Origin: Penaeus vannamei
Taxonomy: Eukaryota > Arthropoda > Malacostraca > Decapoda > Penaeidae
Reading direction: 5' to 3'
DNA length: 12,500 nt
Assembly: GCF_042767895.1 (NCBI RefSeq)
Contig: NC_091588.1
Location: 25,715,701 to 25,728,200 of the forward strand
Positions 1-12,500 of this stretch are shown piece after piece. Position numbers and translations under genes: made by a program. Position 1 is the first letter of the stretch; every line of letters begins with the position of its first letter. Below the pieces are notes generated by a model. That model did not search any database. It saw only the letters and a program-made list of their open reading frames with translations, and was not told where the DNA came from.

Positions 1-1680
1 AGGACACTGTTGCAACAGAAGGGATTCGTGTGAGCATCCAAGTGGGGGAGGCTAGGATAATGGCGAACGAAGAGGGAATGGTGCACATGGAGAAGGAGAG
101 GGTGGGGGGTATCTGGAAACAGTCGGAGGAAGAGGGCTAGGGGGTATTTGAGGGGGAGGAGGATGGATATTGGCAAATACTTTGAAAGGGACTAGGAATA
201 GAGGGATTGTAGGGTGGACGAGGGAGCGGATTATTCTCTTTGGTCATGTCTAGGAATTTTTGGATGTCTTCAGGAGTTTCTGGAGGGGAGTTGGGTGGGA
301 AGATTTGAGAAATGAATGTGAGGAGGAGGTGGGGTAGACATTGGAGAAGTGGTAGATATTGGAGTATTTGGATTTAGACTGGGAAAGGAATTTGATGGGG
401 GGAGAGGGAGAGATATAGGATGGTTCAGGCTAAAGGAGAGAGATACTGGGTGAGATGCTGATATATCTTGAGAAGATTGGAGGGGAACAGAGTAAAGGAG
501 AGTTTTGAAATAAGTTGAGAGAGAAAAACTTGTTGCTGTGCTTCCTGTCTGGCCTCCCATAGAGTGAGGCCTTGTTTGAATCTAAGAACTGCTACCACAC
601 TTCAAGCTTACTGGCAGGGAAGCTCCTATGAAATACATTATGGGAGCCACTACAGTTGGCACACATGACTGAGCAGGGCAACTTGAATGGTCATGACAAG
701 GTTCGGCACACAGAGGGTAGCAGGCTGTGAAGTGACAGTGTTTGGCCGAGTGGCCAAAACGCCTACATTTCTGACATTGATGAGGAAGGGATTGATATGG
801 TTGGACGTGGTAGGACACTCCAATATAAACTTCATGAGGAAAAAGATGTCTATGGAAGCTAATCTTGGCAATATTGGTGTAAGACTTATGCTGTCCTCTT
901 GAAGGAATAGTGTAGTACTGCACTGCCACTGTGTCATAGTCAACAAGGTAGGTAAATCATTTTCATAGTCTGACCAGTTCTTGTTGTAGATGGGATAATT
1001 AGTCCAGGAGATGGAAATGGTTCCGGCACAAGTACTAAGAGAGGAGTGAGGTCCAGCAGGAATAGATTTGCCAATGAGATCAGTCAGGGTAGATTGTGTT
1101 TGGGACTCACATGCAACTGTGACAAGGCTTGAATGATCAGAAGGACTGTGAAAGGAAACTTTGCCTACTTGTTTTTGTTGACGTTGTTGGAAAAGAATGG
1201 TATTGTCAGAGTAAGGGGCTGTAAGGGGAATCACAAAGAATCTGTCCCACTTGGTTGGGCCTAAGAGGGTATTTGAAAGGTTTGCAGAGGTGGAAGCAGT
1301 AGAAGAATGAGGGCAGGAGGAAGACAGGTGCCGTTGAGTAAAGTAGTTCTGTAGGAGGGGGGGAGGACAATAAGGATGAAGAATAGTAATAACGGGCGGA
1401 GGGGTTGACAGAAGGCTGTACAGTAGGAGATGGAGTGGAGAATGTTGAGTGAGAGGATGGGGTGCTTTCTAGAGGTTGAGTAATAACCTGGGTGGGTAAT
1501 ATGAAATGGATTGAGTTGTCAGTAAACATCAAGGAGGGAGTATTAGCACCAGTGGTTGGAGTTGTGGTCAAAGGAGAGGCAGGAGTCAGAAAACCAATGA
1601 AATCAAATTTAGAAAGGTTATTTGATGAAGGGGTAAGCCTCAATATCCTTAATAAGGATAATACATCATTATTGGCCATG
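1..1680 (-). pseudogene. Degenerate non-LTR retrotransposon (LINE) ORF1, gag-like, CCHC zinc knuckles
   Basis: The start at 1679 (ATGGCCAATAATGAT) has a strong Kozak context. The N-terminal part is low-complexity Ser/Thr/Pro. Around 1240-1250 a different frame reads TKWDRFFVIPL, a typical ORF1 core phrase. At about 925-735 a third frame reads IAKISFHRHLFPHEVYIG, then the knuckle CQKCRRFGHSAKHC (776-735), then CYPLCAEPCHDHSSC (722-678). A fourth frame carries CANCSGSHNVFHRSF (about 665-623), and yet another reads VAVLRFKQGLTLWEARQEA (about 593-537). The frame breaks show it is dead. The C-terminal part (1-530) is Ser/Pro-rich and decayed. ORF2 (endonuclease/reverse transcriptase) would lie left of position 1. 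The pattern fits jockey/I-like ORF1 proteins; the exact clade is not decidable here. Confidence 0.75.
678..776 (-). other. CCHC zinc knuckles 1 and 2 of the LINE ORF1
   Basis: Knuckle 1 is a perfect C-X2-C-X4-H-X4-C (CQKCRRFGHSAKHC, 776-735). Knuckle 2 (CYPLCAEPCHDHSSC) has C-X3-C instead of C-X2-C, an apparent extra codon, but keeps X4-H-X4-C. Such knuckles bind the element's RNA in retrotransposon ORF1/Gag proteins. They are in one frame of an otherwise broken gene. Confidence 0.75.
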
Positions 1681-2040
1681 GTGAACTTGAAACAAGTGGG
1701 GAAAAGAAACGGTCTTCCCTAAGGATCTCCATGAGGGGTGAGGGCTAGGCGATTAATCAAGGGAAAACCATGCCCATTCATGAATGACACAAAGCCAGCT
1801 CTGGCACCTTAGGAAGAAGGGAATGAAGAAGAGAAGGAAAAGGAAAGGGGGAGAAGAAAAGACCATGTAAAATTAGTTAAGGCGAGGGCTGGGGCTCAAG
1901 GTAGGGGTAATTTCCAACATTTAGCCCCAATCTTCATCTCCTAAGCCTCCCCACAGCAGCAACGAGTAATGGATTGGGGGGAACCCTTTCTTTAAAACAG
2001 TGGGTATTAGCAGGGGAGGGGCACAGGGGATATGTGCCCC
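1681..2040 (-). mobile_element. Probable 5' leader of the LINE
   Basis: This stretch lies directly upstream of the ORF1 start, is noticeably richer in G/C and in CU tracts on the minus strand than the AT-rich DNA beyond about 2040, and has no coding character. I infer it is the element's 5' UTR. The compositional change near 2040 and the T13 run at about 2152-2164 are candidate edges, but no target-site duplication can be shown because the other end is outside the window. Confidence 0.4.
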
Positions 2041-2283
2041 CATTAAGGTTTATAATTTAGCTAAGACCAATTCATCAATAAGTTATATAGTTATTGGAAA
2101 AAGGTAAATAATTCAGTCTTCTGAGGCACAGAGGCAGAGCTTCATAGACCCTTTTTTTTTTTTGAAAAGATCAAGGTATTATTTACGGGTTAAGTAATTT
2201 CTTCCACAGATACCAAAATTCTGGTAATGCCCGTTCTGAATTATTCTGGTTATTTTGAACTATGACTACTTACATCTTATTAA

Positions 2284-2658
2284 CTATCTTTTATCAATAA
2301 TTCTAAATCTTTCAATTTCTTTGATTACTTTCATTTTGGGGATATTGACAAATTTGTATATGCAGAATATCTTTGCCAAATTCAGAACATAGATGGGATA
2401 AATATAGTGTATACACATCTCCGTCACAAGATTTTTCAATAAAAATCTTTTAATGCAGTAGCTATAATCATAACTACAAGGGCTGTTAACGAAAAGACTA
2501 GAAACGAAAAAAAGGTCTAGCTCATGGGAAAATGAAAGACGCATAAAATTCAAATAGTTTATATACTCATTAGGTGGTAAAAATGAGTACACGGGACCCG
2601 TCGTGTTCTGGCCACACCCTATAAATGCACACTCATCATATACCTTATACTTTCCCAT
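2284..2658 (-). other. Unassigned 124-codon open frame
   Basis: It starts with ATGGGAAAGTATAAGG and reads KVYDECAFIGCGQNTTGPVY near the N-terminus. The two cysteines followed by SFLPPNE loosely recall the start of a THAP-type zinc finger (C-X2-4-C, then F..P). The later CX35-50CX2H part is not recognisable, and the C-terminal half is Ile/Phe-rich as expected of translated AT-rich DNA. More likely chance or a decayed transposase exon than a gene. Confidence 0.15.
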
Positions 2659-2712
2659 ATATAATCTGATTTTTTTCTTTAAATAGGCTAGAATACAGCC
2701 TGTGTCTCTGTG

Positions 2713-2806
2713 TATATATATACATCCATATATATATATTATATATTATGTGTGTATATATATATATATAGATATATAAATATTTATATATATATATATA
2801 CACACA
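2713..2806. repeat. TA/TG microsatellite cluster
   Basis: Runs of TATATATA with short TGTG and CACACAC flanks occupy this stretch, an imperfect (TA)n block. It lies in intergenic DNA 1 kb beyond the QPCT stop. Confidence 0.9.
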
Positions 2807-2934
2807 CACTAAAATAAAGTAAAATCCCTGTAACCATTCACCTTATAAAAATATGTGGAATACCTACATATTCAGCAACGTCAATAAATCTCATATGCTC
2901 AAACAATAATTTGCAGGGGATATAATATGAAACA

Positions 2935-2998
2935 ACAAAGAAGTAGAAGAAAAAGGAGAAAAAGAAGAAGAACAAGAGAAAGAAAGAAGAAAAAAAGG
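2935..2998. repeat. A/G-rich (GAA/AAAG)n tract
   Basis: Purine-only imperfect repeat of AGAAG, AAAGAAG and AGAAAG units. Its phenylalanine-rich minus-strand translation is an artefact of the repeat. Confidence 0.8.
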
Positions 2999-3053
2999 CA
3001 ATATTGACTTCTGAGGTATGTAATACATCCATGGCGATGCAGTGACAAATGCG

Positions 3054-3237
3054 ATATGTGAGACTCAAAATAAAACTTTTGTTATAGGTATATAAAAGTT
3101 CAGTAACAAGCTGTCACGAGACTCAAATAAAATTCTGGAATATGGTCTATCATATGTGAGACTCAAAACCAGAATTCACTCGGACATATAAAATTTCTGC
3201 AGTATAGACTATAGTACGTGATATGTGAGACCCAAAA
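3054..3237. repeat. Irregularly spaced repeated motif ATATGTGAGACTCAAAA
   Basis: The 17-base motif occurs at 3054-3070 and 3152-3168 identically, at 3221-3237 with one change (GACCC), and in weaker form at about 3114-3128 (CACGAGACTCAAAT). Each is followed by an A-rich segment with AAAATT or AAACTTT. Spacings of about 60, 38 and 69 make it a decayed tandem repeat rather than a clean array. Confidence 0.6.
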
Positions 3238-3479
3238 CTAAAATTTCGTAATAGGGCTATTGTAGGAAATCCAACCAAGTGTCGTCACCAATCATTCTGG
3301 TAACCAAAAACGTGCCTTCACAACCAAAACGGCTAACCTACTGAGACATCCAAGTAGGTAAACGGAAAGAAATCTGGGTACCTGTCCTCGAGCAAGTCCA
3401 TTTTTTCAAACTTTGTTAGGCAAACAAAGTGCTGATTTTCATTTTTTCAGGAATACAGCATTATTCATTTCAGATCATA

Positions 3480-3870
3480 TCCAGCAAAAAAAAATTAATA
3501 AAATAAAATAAACACAAACTTCCTTTACAAAAAACAAACTAGTATTAGTAATATAAATCTTCAAAGTTAATAGCATTAAGATTATATCTAACAGAATATT
3601 TGTGCAACTGTTCAGCTTATACATAGAGGCTGAAATTTGTATATTAAATATCAAGTAACAAACTTAATAAAAGCTAAATATCAAAAATATAGTAATCTTC
3701 ATCACAAAGACACCCCCAAGAAAAAAAAGAAAAAAAAAAAATAATAACTTTCATTTATCACCTCTTTGTTTGTTGTCTTGTATTTCTTTTGCAAAGATAA
3801 AACTGAGCAAGACTTAAGGTCTGTCTTATCATCAAAGGTCATCATGTAATGCTGCATCCTGGGCGTACCC
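3480..3870 (-). other. Probable 3' UTR of QPCT, end undetermined
   Basis: Sequence immediately downstream of the QPCT stop is AT-rich and non-coding. It includes an A-rich stretch on the plus strand at about 3719-3743, which would be U-rich in the transcript. No canonical AATAAA or ATTAAA in the gene orientation was found here, so the cleavage site is unknown and the extent given is only a guess. Confidence 0.3.
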
Positions 3871-12246
<8,376 letters not shown>

Positions 12247-12267
12247 CTGGAAAAGAGAAAATGAGGT

Positions 12268-12354
12268 TTATTATTATCATTATTGTTATTATTTATTTAT
12301 TATTATTATTATTATTATTCATTATCGTTATTATTATTGTTATTATTGTTATTA
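12268..12354. repeat. (TTA)n microsatellite, first block
   Basis: Imperfect TTA repeats with occasional TTG, TCA and TTTA variants, sitting immediately upstream of the exon A acceptor in gene orientation. Transcribed as UAA/AAU-rich RNA. Confidence 0.9.
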
Positions 12355-12387
12355 TTCCTTCATGTTCAGTCTGGAAAAGAGAAAATG
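12355..12387 (-). repeat. Duplicated 3' splice site of QPCT exon A (decoy acceptor)
   Basis: These 33 bases are identical to 12231-12263, which comprise the pyrimidine tract, AG and first 16 coding bases of exon A. The copy is offset by 124 bp, on the 5' side in the gene. Its AG would fall at 12371. If it were used in phase 0, the frame would run into the TTA repeat and meet TAA after 25 codons, before reaching the true exon. Confidence 0.9.
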
Positions 12388-12416
12388 GGTTAATATCAAT
12401 GGCGTGATGTATATGT

Positions 12417-12442
12417 GAGGTTTATTATTATTATCATCATTA

Positions 12443-12479
<37 letters not shown>

Positions 12480-12500
12480 CATTATTATTATTACTATTGT
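12417..12500. repeat. (TTA)n microsatellite, second block, running off the window
   Basis: It starts with the same GAGGTTTATTATTAT sequence that follows the true acceptor copy at 12263, so it belongs to the same tandem duplication. A 29-base unique insertion (12388-12416) separates it from the decoy acceptor. It continues past the window end. Confidence 0.9.

Larger units (their letters stand above)
2040..3480. other. AT-rich intergenic DNA without recognised gene
   Basis: The region holds a 124-codon minus-strand open frame (2658-2284) with no family I can name, a TA microsatellite (2713-2806), a GAA/AAAG-rich tract (2935-2998) and a scattered repeated motif (3054-3237). The remainder, including 3258-3400, which looks like a repeat fragment because of its higher complexity, shows nothing I can assign. 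Confidence 0.5.

Noticed and set aside
2284..2658. THAP-type zinc finger at the start of the minus-strand open frame
   Set aside because: Only a CAFIGC pair and SFLPPNE resemble the family; the later Cys-His pair and the conserved Trp are not found.

Overview
The window looks like an animal nuclear genome, most likely an arthropod and plausibly a decapod crustacean such as a penaeid shrimp. That placement is inference. It rests on spliced genes with canonical GT/AG introns, a degenerate non-LTR retrotransposon ORF1, and very heavy simple-sequence content (GA, GT, GGA, GAA, TTA, GGGTT). No bacterial-style genes, RNA genes or CRISPR arrays are visible.

The one gene I recognise with confidence is on the minus strand. 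It is a glutaminyl-peptide cyclotransferase (QPCT/QPCTL type), the zinc enzyme that makes N-terminal pyroglutamate on peptide hormones. Five exons can be placed to the base by their GT/AG borders and continuous reading phase: 12246-12103, 10546-10277, 6429-6265, 4818-4608 and 4022-3871 (stop TAG). Together they encode 313 residues and retain the expected zinc ligands, catalytic acids and disulphide cysteines. The first exon(s), carrying the start codon and any signal or membrane anchor, lie beyond position 12500.

Region by region. 1-1680: degenerate minus-strand ORF1 of a LINE with CCHC knuckles and at least four frame breaks, followed by about 360 bp of probable element 5' leader. 2040-3870: AT-rich, no recognised gene, with a TA microsatellite, a GAA-rich tract, a scattered repeat motif and the gene's 3' UTR. 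3871-12246: the cyclotransferase gene. Its intron 4819-6264 is filled by a 1.3-kb polypurine tract containing 24.8 identical copies of a 26-bp minisatellite. Its 3.8-kb intron 6430-10276 holds a GGGTT array, a possible cryptic exon, a 23-bp tandem repeat and a strong RNA hairpin. Its intron 10547-12102 holds (TG)55 near the acceptor and a 1-kb GGA/GAA tract. 12247-12500: TTA microsatellites interrupted by a second copy of the exon's 3' splice site.

The long GA/GGA/GAA blocks and the GT block all lie with purine or GT on the plus strand. The pre-mRNA of the gene would therefore carry long CU, UUC/UCC and CA tracts, often within a few dozen bases of a splice site. I see no coherent new multi-gene system. 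The best leads are this intron architecture, the perfectly homogeneous minisatellite, the hairpin at 9565-9635 and the duplicated splice acceptor.
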